Part shown: one piece after another, positions 1 to 7,862 of the stretch
Layout: the number at the start of each line of letters is the position of its first letter
Numbering within the stretch: position 1 is the first letter of the stretch
From: Bin127 sp965221625
GTDB lineage: Bacteria; Chloroflexota; Dehalococcoidia; Lucifugimonadales; Lucifugimonadaceae
Reading direction: 5' to 3'
Length of the DNA: 64,000 nucleotides
NCBI GenBank assembly: GCA_965221625.1
Contig: OZ244903.1
Coordinates: 310,001-374,000, forward strand
Position numbers and translations under genes: made by a program
The notes under the pieces: model-generated
Databases searched by the model: none
What the model was told of the DNA's origin: nothing
What the model saw: only the letters and a program-made list of their open reading frames with translations

Positions 1-153
1 GGCAACATGGTCTCCGACGCCCGTCAATATCTGAACACCGCTTGGTGGATGGCCGTCTTCCCTGGATTAGCAATCCTCCTCATCGTGATGTCAGTCAACT
101 TCATCGGCGACTGGCTGCGCGACCGCTGGGACCCGCGCCTTCGGCAGCTGTAA
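1..153 (+). CDS. ABC transporter permease, DppC/OppC type (3' end only)
   Basis: This is the last 50 codons of a gene that begins outside the window. The peptide ends GDWLRDRWDPRLRQL and has one hydrophobic segment before it. It aligns residue for residue with the C-terminus of the complete DppC-like permease that ends at 4430 (GDWLRDRWDPKLRQL), so it is the inner-membrane permease of a second, paralogous oligopeptide/dipeptide-type ABC importer. Two transport operons of the same type therefore lie head to tail here. The substrate cannot be read from this fragment. Confidence 0.9.
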   Translation, partial: GNMVSDARQYLNTAWWMAVFPGLAILLIVMSVNFIGDWLRDRWDPRLRQL

Positions 154-326
154 TCTCGCTCCCAAGCGGCCGATCTGCGCATTCGTGCTAAATCCATCGG
201 CGCGTATGCTTAGAGCGATGTCGATCGTGCGCCCGAATGTCGCAATTCCCTTCAATTCCCCGTGCACGACTTCCCGTAAGTGCTAAACTACACGCACGAA
301 CACAGACCCCAGAAGGAGGTTTGAGG

Positions 327-2426
327 ATGGTGAACATCCGAAATGCCCTGTTGCTAGCTTTGGGAGTCGTCAGCTTGGCGACGTTGGCATGCGGCAGCGA
401 AACAATCGTCGAGGTAACCGTCGAGCGCGAAATCATTCGCACAGTCGAAGTGGAAGTGCCCGTTGAGGTCGAACGCGAGGTAGTTCGCGAGGTGCAAGTC
501 GAGGTGCCGGTCGAGGTTGAGCGCGAAGTAGTGCGTGAAGTCGAGATCGAAGTCCCCGTCGAGGTGGAAAAGGAAGTGGTGCGTACTGTCGAGGTGGTGA
601 AGGAAGTCGAAGTGGTGAAAGAGGTGCCCAAAGAGGTCGTCAAAGAAGTCGAAGTCGTGAAGGAAGTTGAGGTGGTGAAAGAGGTGGAGAAGCAGGTGCG
701 GGTTGTTGTAACAGCCACTCCCCAAGTCACCACTATCGACGCCCCGATCCTGCGAGTTGATGCTGAAGGCGTATCTCGTGGACCGGGTGAAGACGTCGCA
801 CCGTCGGGCGTCTTAATTGCCGCCATCGGCAACTCCTACTTCATGAACTCCAGCCCGCGCTATTGCCCTGCATGCTCGGTAACCGCCAGAACCGGTGCCA
901 CAGAAACGCTCCTCGAAGCGGTACGTGCACCAGACGGCACCGTCGCACTCGGACCGTTGCTGGCCAGCGACTGGGAGATGTCGGCCGATGGCATTTCGTA
1001 CACCGACTTCACACTGCGTGAAGGCATCCAATTCCACGGCGGATACGGCGAGATGACTGCCGACGACGTCGCTTTCTCATGGAACGACGCAAACCCCAAG
1101 ATCCAACCCGATAGCGTCCACGACACCGGCGGCGATTTGGCCAACTTGGTTCGCGAAGTCGAGGTCATCGACGACTACAAGGTTCGGTTCAACTGGGTAG
1201 CATTCGGCGGGCATACGATGTTGCAATACGTGACGAACTTCCACGAAGGCATCTCGATCTTCTCGAAAGCATTCTTCGACGAGGTTGGGCCTGAAGGAAT
1301 GCGCACGCGCTTAATCGGTACTGGCCCATTCGAGGTTGACCAGTGGATACAGCACTCGGGCGTCTTCCTTGACGCCGTCGACAACCACTGGAGGAAGCGA
1401 CCGTATGTCGAGCGTGCCAACGTCTTGCACATTACGGAAGCCAGCACCCGAAAGGCGATGTTGAAGACTGGGCAGGCACAGATCGGCGAGCTCGCGCTAA
1501 CCGACTGGACCGAGATGTTTGAAGAGGGATTTTCGCAAGCACCCGAAGGATTCTGGGGCGACCAATCGTATGTTTACTCCGGAAACTACTGGGAAGACAA
1601 GCTGGCGATTGATGGTCAACCGTTCACCAGCGACCAAGCTGGCGATCTGCTATACAAACCGCCGCTAGACATTTCCTTGCCGTGGATCGGCGACCCGGCT
1701 GACCCGGCTTCAATGGAGAGTTCGAAGAAGGTTCGCACCGCGATGGCGATGGCGATCGACCGTGAGAAGCTGATGACTGCATTGACCGACGGTTTCGGAC
1801 GCGTCGCCTATGCACCTGGATGGGACACCAACCACCCGTTCTACAAGAACGAGTGGGACATCCCCCACGACGTAGCCGGAGCTCAAGCCCTGATGGCTGA
1901 AGTGGGATTGTCAGACGGTTTCGATGTTGAGTGGTGGGCGGGACCGGCCGCCGGTTCTGGCGAAACGATACAGGAAGCGATCGGAATCGAATGGCTTGCG
2001 AACCTGAACATCAACAGCACGTTCGATAAGCAAAACTACTCGTCCTTCAGACCTTCGTTGGTCAACCGAACGAACAAGAAGATCTTCTTCAGTGGCGGCT
2101 CTGCCGCCGCACCACCGACTTGGCCGCAAGACTTGCACGCGACCTCACTCGGCCGACCGGGCGGATACAACCGCGCAATGGAGATACCCATCTTCGCTGA
2201 GACATATCTGGCAATGGCGTCAGAATCGGATGTCGCCACATTGAGAGAAATGGTGACCGCGATGTTCGACTGGAACCGCGAGTGGATGGTGTGGGTCGGG
2301 GTTTACCAGAGTCCCGTCGCCGCGCTCTACAATCCGGACCTAATCTCCGAGTGGCAGATGCTGCCAGAGGGCAAAGGCGTGCTTGGTCGCATGAACAGCC
2401 TTGAGTGGGTACGTCTGGCCGAGTAG
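327..2426 (+). CDS. Family 5 extracellular solute-binding lipoprotein with V/E repeat linker
   Basis: This is the substrate-binding component of a peptide/nickel-type (DppA/OppA, SBP_bac_5) ABC importer, anchored outside the membrane. The start is the ATG at 327, because AAGGAGG lies 7 nt upstream (313-319) and the residues that follow form a signal peptide ending at a probable lipid-modified Cys22 (LATLAC). Residues about 27-127 are a highly charged Val/Glu repeat (see the repeat entry), a stalk between the lipid anchor and the binding domain. The binding domain runs from about residue 140 to 699 and includes the family's ADDVAFSW segment. Two permease genes follow on the same strand. No ATPase gene for this transporter is in the window. 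The ligand is unknown. Confidence 0.9.
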   Translation: MVNIRNALLLALGVVSLATLACGSETIVEVTVEREIIRTVEVEVPVEVEREVVREVQVEVPVEVEREVVREVEIEVPVEVEKEVVRTVEVVKEVEVVKEVPKEVVKEVEVVKEVEVVKEVEKQVRVVVTATPQVTTIDAPILRVDAEGVSRGPGEDVAPSGVLIAAIGNSYFMNSSPRYCPACSVTARTGATETLLEAVRAPDGTVALGPLLASDWEMSADGISYTDFTLREGIQFHGGYGEMTADDVAFSWNDANPKIQPDSVHDTGGDLANLVREVEVIDDYKVRFNWVAFGGHTMLQYVTNFHEGISIFSKAFFDEVGPEGMRTRLIGTGPFEVDQWIQHSGVFLDAVDNHWRKRPYVERANVLHITEASTRKAMLKTGQAQIGELALTDWTEMFEEGFSQAPEGFWGDQSYVYSGNYWEDKLAIDGQPFTSDQAGDLLYKPPLDISLPWIGDPADPASMESSKKVRTAMAMAIDREKLMTALTDGFGRVAYAPGWDTNHPFYKNEWDIPHDVAGAQALMAEVGLSDGFDVEWWAGPAAGSGETIQEAIGIEWLANLNINSTFDKQNYSSFRPSLVNRTNKKIFFSGGSAAAPPTWPQDLHATSLGRPGGYNRAMEIPIFAETYLAMASESDVATLREMVTAMFDWNREWMVWVGVYQSPVAALYNPDLISEWQMLPEGKGVLGRMNSLEWVRLAE
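444..587 (+). repeat. Three 48-bp tandem coding repeats within a longer V/E-rich stretch (408-707)
   Basis: Within the binding-protein gene, codons 40-87 are three consecutive 16-residue units of the form VEVEVPVEVEREVVRE (444-491, 492-539, 540-587). They are followed by shorter VEVVKE-type repeats to about 707. The units differ by a few codons, so they are an old or purified repeat, not a recent expansion. The alternating hydrophobic/acidic pattern suggests an extended or coiled stalk. The opposite strand gives a long Ser/Thr-rich open frame that is only a by-product of this repeat. Confidence 0.9.
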
Positions 2427-2506
2427 TCGCAACAACCGATAACTTGATTGATGCGGGGGCGGATTGCCTAAATTCGCTCTCGCACCTTCAACCGCAACCG
2501 AGTTGG

Positions 2507-2532
2507 GGGCGGATGTTTCGAGACATCCGCCC
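2507..2532 (+). terminator. Hairpin between binding-protein and permease genes
   Basis: A perfect 10-bp GC-rich stem (GGGCGGATGT, 2507-2516, with ACATCCGCCC, 2523-2532) with a 6-nt loop lies 14 nt before the permease start. It is followed only by TCGGGTTT, so the U-tract is weak. It may be a partial terminator or an mRNA-stabilising structure that gives more binding protein than permease. A similar GGGGGCGGAT sequence occurs once more at about 2455. Confidence 0.55.
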
Positions 2533-2545
2533 TCGGGTTTGATAC

Positions 2546-3499
2546 ATGCGCGGTTTCATCTTGAGAAGAATCCTCGCCTCGTTGATCGCGATGTTCCTCG
2601 TCACGATCATCGTCTTCTCACTGTCGCGCCTTGTCGGTGATCCGGTGGCGATGTTGGTATCCGAAGGTGGCTACGGCGTCTCTGAGAGTGCCCTGCAAAT
2701 TCAACGCGAGAAACTCCATCTGGACAAACCCGTCCCCCTGCAATACCTGTTCTGGATTCGGGACGTACTAAGAGGCGATCTCGGGCACGACCTGTCCGAC
2801 GGATTCCCGGTAACCACGAAGATACGGCAGAAGATTGCACCGACAATTCAGCTCGGGGCCGCTGCATGGTTGATTGCGACAATCGTAGGGCTATTCTTCG
2901 GAGTGACATCAGCCGTCAAGCGAGGCACGTGGATCGACTACGGTGTGAGACTGTTCGCCAACTTAGGCATCACCTTGCCCGCGTTCTACGTCGGCATCAT
3001 GGGTATTCTCATCTTCGCTGTCAGGCTTGAGTGGGTCCCGGTAACCGTAATCGGCACTTTTGGATCCAACGATTTCGGAGCGCAACTCAAGGCGATGATC
3101 TTGCCGGTTTTGACCTTGGCGTGGGGAGCCGCAGCTGGTTACATGCGTCTGATGCGCTCCGCCATGCTGGAAGTGCTTGACTCCGAATACGTAAAACTGG
3201 CGCGCGCGAAAGGCGTGGACAGCGTGACGATCATCTGGAAACACGCGCTTCGCAACTCACTCATCGTGCCAATTACCGTCTCGGCACTGCTCCTGTGGAA
3301 CTTCGTTACCGGCACTGTCGTCATCGAAGCGGTATTCGCTTGGCCGGGATTGGGACTATTGGCGATCGAGGCGGTAGTGAACAACAACCTGAACCTCGTC
3401 GTTGGCACCACGTTGATTTTCGGTATGGTGTTAATCACAGCAAACTTCGTCGCCGACGTGCTCTACGTCTTGGTGGATCCGCGAATCAGGCTCAGTTGA
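2546..3499 (+). CDS. ABC transporter permease, DppB/OppB type
   Basis: This 317-residue integral membrane protein is the first permease subunit of a dipeptide/oligopeptide-type importer. It starts with the typical MRGFILRRI N-terminus, has about six membrane segments, and carries the cytoplasmic EAA-type loop around SEYVKLARAKGVDSVTIIWKHA, which contacts the ATPase. It ends with the family's DVLYVLVDPRIRLS. It follows the binding protein after 119 bp that contain a hairpin, and precedes the second permease by 4 bp, so the two permeases are co-transcribed. Confidence 0.93.
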   Translation: MRGFILRRILASLIAMFLVTIIVFSLSRLVGDPVAMLVSEGGYGVSESALQIQREKLHLDKPVPLQYLFWIRDVLRGDLGHDLSDGFPVTTKIRQKIAPTIQLGAAAWLIATIVGLFFGVTSAVKRGTWIDYGVRLFANLGITLPAFYVGIMGILIFAVRLEWVPVTVIGTFGSNDFGAQLKAMILPVLTLAWGAAAGYMRLMRSAMLEVLDSEYVKLARAKGVDSVTIIWKHALRNSLIVPITVSALLLWNFVTGTVVIEAVFAWPGLGLLAIEAVVNNNLNLVVGTTLIFGMVLITANFVADVLYVLVDPRIRLS

Positions 3500-3503
3500 T
3501 GGC

Positions 3504-4430
3504 ATGGCCACTAACACGCAGCTAGATCATTTGACTCCAGAAAGTCCGACGGTTGCGCGCAGCGATCGCGCGTTTCGGTTCGTGACGATCCCGTATGACT
3601 TCTTGAAGCGATACCCGATCATCTGGGTAACCATCCTCGCCATCCTCATCCTCCTCGCCGCATTCGCGCCGTTGATCGCTCCTCATGATCCCATCCGCGA
3701 CGCTGACTTCGCACGGGTTCGCAACCCTCCGGTGTGGCTCGAAGGGGGCGCGCCCGAGTTTCTCCTCGGCACCGACCAAGTGGGCCGCGATCTATGGAGT
3801 CGGTTGCTCTTCGGCGGACGCGTCTCGCTAATGGTCGTCGGAGTGGCGATGACTAGCGGCATGATCATCGGTACGACGTTGGGATTGATGGCAGGTTTTA
3901 TCGGCGGAATCGTGGACGAGGTCATTATGCGACTGGTCGACGCCTGGATTGCTTTGCCTTTCATCATGCTGGCGTTAGTCATCAAGATTGTGTTGGGCAG
4001 TTCGCTGACCGTCATGTTCTTCATCCTGGTCCTCATATCGTGGGTGGGATTCGTGCGTCCGGTGCGAGGCGAAGTGCTGTCGCTACGCGAGCGCGATTAC
4101 GTCTATGCCGCGCGTGTCGCAGGCGCATCCGGCATGCGTATCGCCTTCCGACACATCCTGCCCGGGGTGAGCAGCACCGTCATCGTGCTGGCTACCCTCG
4201 GTGCTGGTGGAATGGTGCTCGCCGAAGCCACCTTGTCGTACCTCGGCGTCGGGATTCCGCAACCGACACCTACTTGGGGCAACATGATCTCCGATGGACG
4301 TGACTTCCTCGACTCTGCTTGGTGGATATCGACGATGCCGGGCATCGCAATCTTCCTCCTCGTGCTTTCGCTGAACTTCACGGGAGACTGGTTGCGCGAC
4401 CGCTGGGATCCGAAGTTGCGGCAACTGTAG
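3504..4430 (+). CDS. ABC transporter permease, DppC/OppC type
   Basis: This is the second permease subunit (308 residues) of the same importer. The first hydrophobic segment is preceded by a long cytoplasmic N-terminus. The characteristic periplasmic FLLGTDQVGRDLWSRLLFGGR segment and the EAA loop (RERDYVYAARVAGASGMRI) are present, and the C-terminus matches the truncated permease at 1-153. The start is 4 bp after the preceding stop. After the stop, 77 bp precede the sirtuin gene. No dppD/dppF-type ATPase genes follow, so the ATPases must be encoded elsewhere or shared with another system. Confidence 0.93.
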   Translation: MATNTQLDHLTPESPTVARSDRAFRFVTIPYDFLKRYPIIWVTILAILILLAAFAPLIAPHDPIRDADFARVRNPPVWLEGGAPEFLLGTDQVGRDLWSRLLFGGRVSLMVVGVAMTSGMIIGTTLGLMAGFIGGIVDEVIMRLVDAWIALPFIMLALVIKIVLGSSLTVMFFILVLISWVGFVRPVRGEVLSLRERDYVYAARVAGASGMRIAFRHILPGVSSTVIVLATLGAGGMVLAEATLSYLGVGIPQPTPTWGNMISDGRDFLDSAWWISTMPGIAIFLLVLSLNFTGDWLRDRWDPKLRQL

Positions 4431-4507
4431 ACTGCACCCAGGACACTGCGTTTATGTACGCCGGTCGCGATTTCCCGCTAGCAACGCTATCAAATAATCT
4501 GGATTAG

Positions 4508-5404
4508 ATGGCGAGCATCGACGAAGCAACTCCCATGGACGACGGATTGGATGGATCGGCGTTGGGAGCACTCGCGCGCGCCGCGGAAATCATTGAGGCT
4601 TCACGCTACGTCGTGGTGATGACCGGCGCGGGGATGTCGGTCGAAAGTGGCATCCCGCCGTTTCGTGGCACTGACGGATTATGGACCAAGTTCGGCCAAC
4701 CGTCAATGGACGGTTTCCGGCAGTTCAAAGCGGATCCGCAAGCCTACTGGCAACGACAGGTCAACGCGCAGATCGACGAACACATTCTCGAATTGCGAGA
4801 GGCGTTGCGGGATGCCTCCCCTCACGCAGGACACTTCGCGCTCGCAGACTTGGTCCGTCAAGGTTGCGTCAAGACGGTGATCACACAAAACATTGACGGC
4901 TTGGACGTAAAGGCAGGGATCGGGGATCAACTCATTGAAATCCACGGCAACCGCTCTCGCCTCAGATGCATCGGCTGCTCGAGACGTACCGATCTCGACG
5001 ACTTCGTACCGTTGTTCATCCCCGATCCGTGCGAATATTGCGGATCTCCGGTCAAGTTCGATGCGGTGATGTTCGGCGAGCCTATCGTCGCGGAGGTTAT
5101 GCAGGCGGCGAAGGATGAGATTGATCTCGCCGATTGCGTTGTTGCCATTGGGACTTCCGCGACAGTCCGCCCCGCGAGTGGTTTGCTTTGGATCGCGAAG
5201 CACCGTGACAAAGGTCAAACGGCGTCCTCACTTCCGAATGCGTGCCTAATCGAAATCAATCCCAACCCAACCAAATTGAGCTCGATATGCGATCTGACTG
5301 TGCGTGCCCGGGCAGGCGTCGCGCTCACAATGCTACGAGAACTCCTCATCGGCCAACGGGCGAATCGAAGGTCAACTCAGATGAGCGTCACGCTTTCGGA
5401 TTAG
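4508..5404 (+). CDS. cobB: Sir2-family NAD-dependent protein deacylase
   Basis: This 298-residue sirtuin removes acyl groups from lysines using NAD+. The NAD-binding motif GAGMSVESGIPPFRG is at residues 40-54, QNIDGLD at 127-133 and the catalytic His at 146 (IHG). A structural zinc site is formed by C154, C157, C175 and C178. The core is class III/U-like and ends with the usual INPNPT segment. The ATG at 4508 is taken as start because it gives the normal short N-terminal extension. The 3' end overlaps the convergent methyltransferase gene by 33 bp. The target proteins are unknown. Confidence 0.92.
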   Translation: MASIDEATPMDDGLDGSALGALARAAEIIEASRYVVVMTGAGMSVESGIPPFRGTDGLWTKFGQPSMDGFRQFKADPQAYWQRQVNAQIDEHILELREALRDASPHAGHFALADLVRQGCVKTVITQNIDGLDVKAGIGDQLIEIHGNRSRLRCIGCSRRTDLDDFVPLFIPDPCEYCGSPVKFDAVMFGEPIVAEVMQAAKDEIDLADCVVAIGTSATVRPASGLLWIAKHRDKGQTASSLPNACLIEINPNPTKLSSICDLTVRARAGVALTMLRELLIGQRANRRSTQMSVTLSD

Positions 5405-6040
5405 CATCATCCCGTCGCGAACCGTCAGCATCACGTTGACGACGCGATCATCCTGTTGCACTCGATCGTTAAGCGTTCTGATCGACTTCGTCGCCCCGGT
5501 TTCCGGTTCATCCGCGGGTTCTTCGTCACCTAGCACTCGCCCACCCCAAAGAACGTTGTCGACGACGATGACGCCGCGCGGCGACAACAACTCCAACGCC
5601 TTTTCGTAGTAGTTCAGGTAGTTGACCTTATCGGCGTCAATGAACACCACGTCGAATCCCGGCCCCAGCGTGTCCAGTGTCTCGAGAGCTGGTGCGAGTC
5701 GGAGGTCGATTTTGGTTCCAGAAGGATGGCGGGCCCAGTGCTTGCGTGCGATGCTCGTGAACTCCTCGTTGACGTCGCAAGTTATCACCTCACCGTCGTC
5801 CGGAAGTGCCGAAGCCATCATCAACGCGCTGTATCCGACGAAGGTGCCGACCTCTAACACCCGTTTTGCACCGCTAATCGTCACCAAGGTGTTGAGGAAG
5901 TAGCCGACGGTTCGTCCCGACATCATCCCCGCAGCACCAGTCGATTGGACGTCGTGCGCAATGTCGTCGAACACGCTGTCCGGCGTCGTCGTGTGAGCAA
6001 AGGCATATTCTTCGATACCTTCAGAGGTGAATGACAGCAT
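5372..6040 (-). CDS. SAM-dependent O-methyltransferase (CCoAMT/COMT-like)
   Basis: This 222-residue enzyme belongs to the cation-dependent O-methyltransferase family (Methyltransf_3) that methylates catechol-type hydroxyls. The SAM-binding strand is VLEVGTFVGYSA (residues 61-72), followed by an acidic residue in ITCDVN. The metal-binding FIDADK (134-138) and DN (161-162) residues are present. The length is normal. It converges on the sirtuin gene with a 33-bp overlap. A gap of 41 bp separates it from the upstream minus-strand DUF1761 gene, so the two may be co-transcribed. The substrate is unknown. Confidence 0.88.
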   Translation of the reverse strand: MLSFTSEGIEEYAFAHTTTPDSVFDDIAHDVQSTGAAGMMSGRTVGYFLNTLVTISGAKRVLEVGTFVGYSALMMASALPDDGEVITCDVNEEFTSIARKHWARHPSGTKIDLRLAPALETLDTLGPGFDVVFIDADKVNYLNYYEKALELLSPRGVIVVDNVLWGGRVLGDEEPADEPETGATKSIRTLNDRVQQDDRVVNVMLTVRDGMMLIRKRDAHLS

Positions 6041-6081
6041 CCTGTACGTTGATTCCTTTCCCGTTTGCGAGTCGAATCAGT

Positions 6082-6492
6082 CTAAGTGAAGAGACCGATA
6101 ATAATCCCAGAGACGGTCAACAATACTGCCGCGTGGGCCCCTTGCACCAATGACAGTCGGTTCTTTCCGGCGAACATGTAGTGAGGCGCAATCGACATCG
6201 CTGCAATCCCGATGCCGAGAACCAACCCGACGACTAGCCCATTGACGAATCCCCCGCCGACGTGACTCAAGATTAGTGCGATTGAGACGTTGGATATCAA
6301 TGCCATGATGAGCGTGAAGACGTAGAGCATCGGGTTTGGCGTGAGATCCTCGGCAACCAATCCTTCGTCGCTCATCCACACGTTGCCGAACACCTTGGGC
6401 ATGTACCAAATCGCCGAGAGTGCCATATACTGCACCGCGCCGATGGCAACGGCAATCCATTGAGATCCAGTTAACTCGAATTGGAAGTCCAA
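6082..6492 (-). CDS. DUF1761 family membrane protein
   Basis: This is a 136-residue protein with four predicted membrane segments. The first carries the family's ALSAIWYMP and the loop has KVFGNVWM. It matches DUF1761 in length, topology and the conserved Trp/Pro positions. The start is TTG at 6492, supported by GGAGG (minus strand, 6500-6504) 7 nt upstream. The function of the family is not known. It lies upstream of the O-methyltransferase on the same strand. Confidence 0.8.
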   Translation of the reverse strand: MDFQFELTGSQWIAVAIGAVQYMALSAIWYMPKVFGNVWMSDEGLVAEDLTPNPMLYVFTLIMALISNVSIALILSHVGGGFVNGLVVGLVLGIGIAAMSIAPHYMFAGKNRLSLVQGAHAAVLLTVSGIIIGLFT

Positions 6493-6699
6493 TTTTCAGC
6501 CTCCAGCAATCATTGAAATTGTTCTGCAATCTTGGTTGCGAGGTGCACCGCGAGACATTTTACCCGAAGCCACGAGTCTGGCCGTGGGCGGGACGAAGCG
6601 CGGTGTTGCGATGCGCGTTCGGCAACCGCGCTCTGCACTGATGCGAGATGCGCGATAATATCAGTCGCAACTTGCCGATCCAATTCGTCGAGCTCAAAC

Positions 6700-6972
6700 A
6701 TGCCAAGGTTGCAGAGGCTTCTCTACATAAGTTGCGAAAGCACAAACCCCCAATCCGCGGCGGTCTCCGCGGCCGTGTACGAACCGATCGTCGGCTCGTT
6801 GACAGAGCTCGACCCGACGGCTGAAGGCCTCCCGTACGCCTCGGTTCAAGCCGCGATGGCGGATGGTTGGCGCGTGATCCAAGTGCCAGAGCCTTGGGCT
6901 GGCATCGGCAGCCACGAATCGGGCGAAGTCATCGGATACCAGTTCGTACTCGAGAAGTTCGATGATTTCTAG
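6700..6972 (+). CDS. Conserved small protein, function unknown
   Basis: The product is 90 residues long, soluble and without Cys pairs. It starts MPRLQRLLYISCES and contains GWRVIQVPEPWAG and a C-terminal GYQFVLEKFDDF. I chose the ATG at 6700 because the residues upstream in the same frame are low-complexity and look untranslated. It lies 47 bp before a PhyH dioxygenase on the same strand, and I infer a shared transcript. No function can be assigned from sequence. The compact length and aromatic C-terminal strand suggest a small alpha/beta domain. Confidence 0.6.
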   Translation: MPRLQRLLYISCESTNPQSAAVSAAVYEPIVGSLTELDPTAEGLPYASVQAAMADGWRVIQVPEPWAGIGSHESGEVIGYQFVLEKFDDF

Positions 6973-7019
6973 CGAGTACACCTCACGACTCCAGATCAAC
7001 GATTCCTAGGAGTTAAGCA

Positions 7020-7847
7020 ATGACCACTGCAAGCATCTCTCGTGAACATCTCCTTGATGACGACGTCATGGCGTCTTTCGTCATAAACGGGTACCTAATC
7101 GTCAAACCAGAGCTGCCACCGGGTTTCAACGAAGAGATTTACGCCGACCTTGAACGGTTGCCTTCGAATCCTGGGGACAGGATCCTGCAGGAAGTGCCTC
7201 GACTTTCGAGAGTTTGGAACTCCCCGGAAGTTACTGGCGCGCTTGCGAGCTTGCTCGGCCACGACTACGAGATGTATCCGCATCGACACTGCCACCGTAA
7301 TGCACCCGGCACCCCAAGCCAGCAGATTCACCAAGACAACATCATGGACCTGAGGATTCCGGAAGGCATGGCGCGCACGCCGGATAGTGTCGATTTGGTG
7401 TTGGCGATGTACTATCCGCAAGACGTTGAGTCCAACATGGGGCCGACGTGCATCCTGCCCGGGACGCACATGCTGAAATCAGTGCCGGAACGGATGGCAT
7501 CGCAAGGCAACTTCAAGGAACAGGTCATCGCTACGGTTCCTGCCGGCAGTGTGGTGATTTTGCACTACGACATTTGGCACGCCGGCACGGCCAACACGAG
7601 CGACAAGATCCGCTACATGATCAAATTCCTATTCCAACGCGTCAGTCGCCCGGAGTTTCCTTCTTGGCGACACGATCCGTCGCGCAACGACTTCGTGCGC
7701 GAGCGTTTGGAACGGGAAACGGCGATGTCGATGCAACGTCCGTTGCTGGCGAAACAAAAGCACTTGCGCGCCAGAATGTGGAATCGCCTTGCCGGTGGCT
7801 TAGGCATCGACCTCTCGTATCACGACAAGTGGGCTGGTTCTTGGTAA
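7020..7847 (+). CDS. Phytanoyl-CoA dioxygenase (PhyH) family protein
   Basis: This 275-residue Fe(II)/2-oxoglutarate-dependent oxygenase has the metal triad: H104 and D106 in QQIHQDN, and a distal H187 in DIWHAGT. R198 (DKIRYM) is placed to bind 2-oxoglutarate. A strong ribosome site (AGGAG, 7 nt before the ATG) supports the start. It sits between the 90-residue protein and argH (15 bp gap to argH). The substrate is unknown. PhyH relatives hydroxylate lipids, small acids or secondary metabolites, and such families are expanded in SAR202-like genomes (established knowledge; relation here inferred). Confidence 0.88.
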   Translation: MTTASISREHLLDDDVMASFVINGYLIVKPELPPGFNEEIYADLERLPSNPGDRILQEVPRLSRVWNSPEVTGALASLLGHDYEMYPHRHCHRNAPGTPSQQIHQDNIMDLRIPEGMARTPDSVDLVLAMYYPQDVESNMGPTCILPGTHMLKSVPERMASQGNFKEQVIATVPAGSVVILHYDIWHAGTANTSDKIRYMIKFLFQRVSRPEFPSWRHDPSRNDFVRERLERETAMSMQRPLLAKQKHLRARMWNRLAGGLGIDLSYHDKWAGSW

Positions 7848-7862
7848 GCCGCAAGATCGCGC

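Noticed and set aside
444..707. Tandem repeats suggestive of a CRISPR array
   Set aside because: The repeats are adjacent without spacers, are in frame with a protein and vary by codon changes.
188..832. Long Ser/Thr-rich open frame on the minus strand with repeated TSFTTST-like units
   Set aside because: It is the complement of the V/E repeat of the binding-protein gene. The repeat keeps stops out of the other frames; there is no ribosome site and no family.
4319..4507. 62-codon plus-strand frame at the end of the DppC gene
   Set aside because: Mostly overlaps the permease in another frame and runs to the base before the sirtuin start without any domain.
6510..6701. 63-codon minus-strand frame upstream of the DUF1761 gene
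   Set aside because: No family or clear ribosome site; its start overlaps the better-supported 90-residue gene on the other strand.
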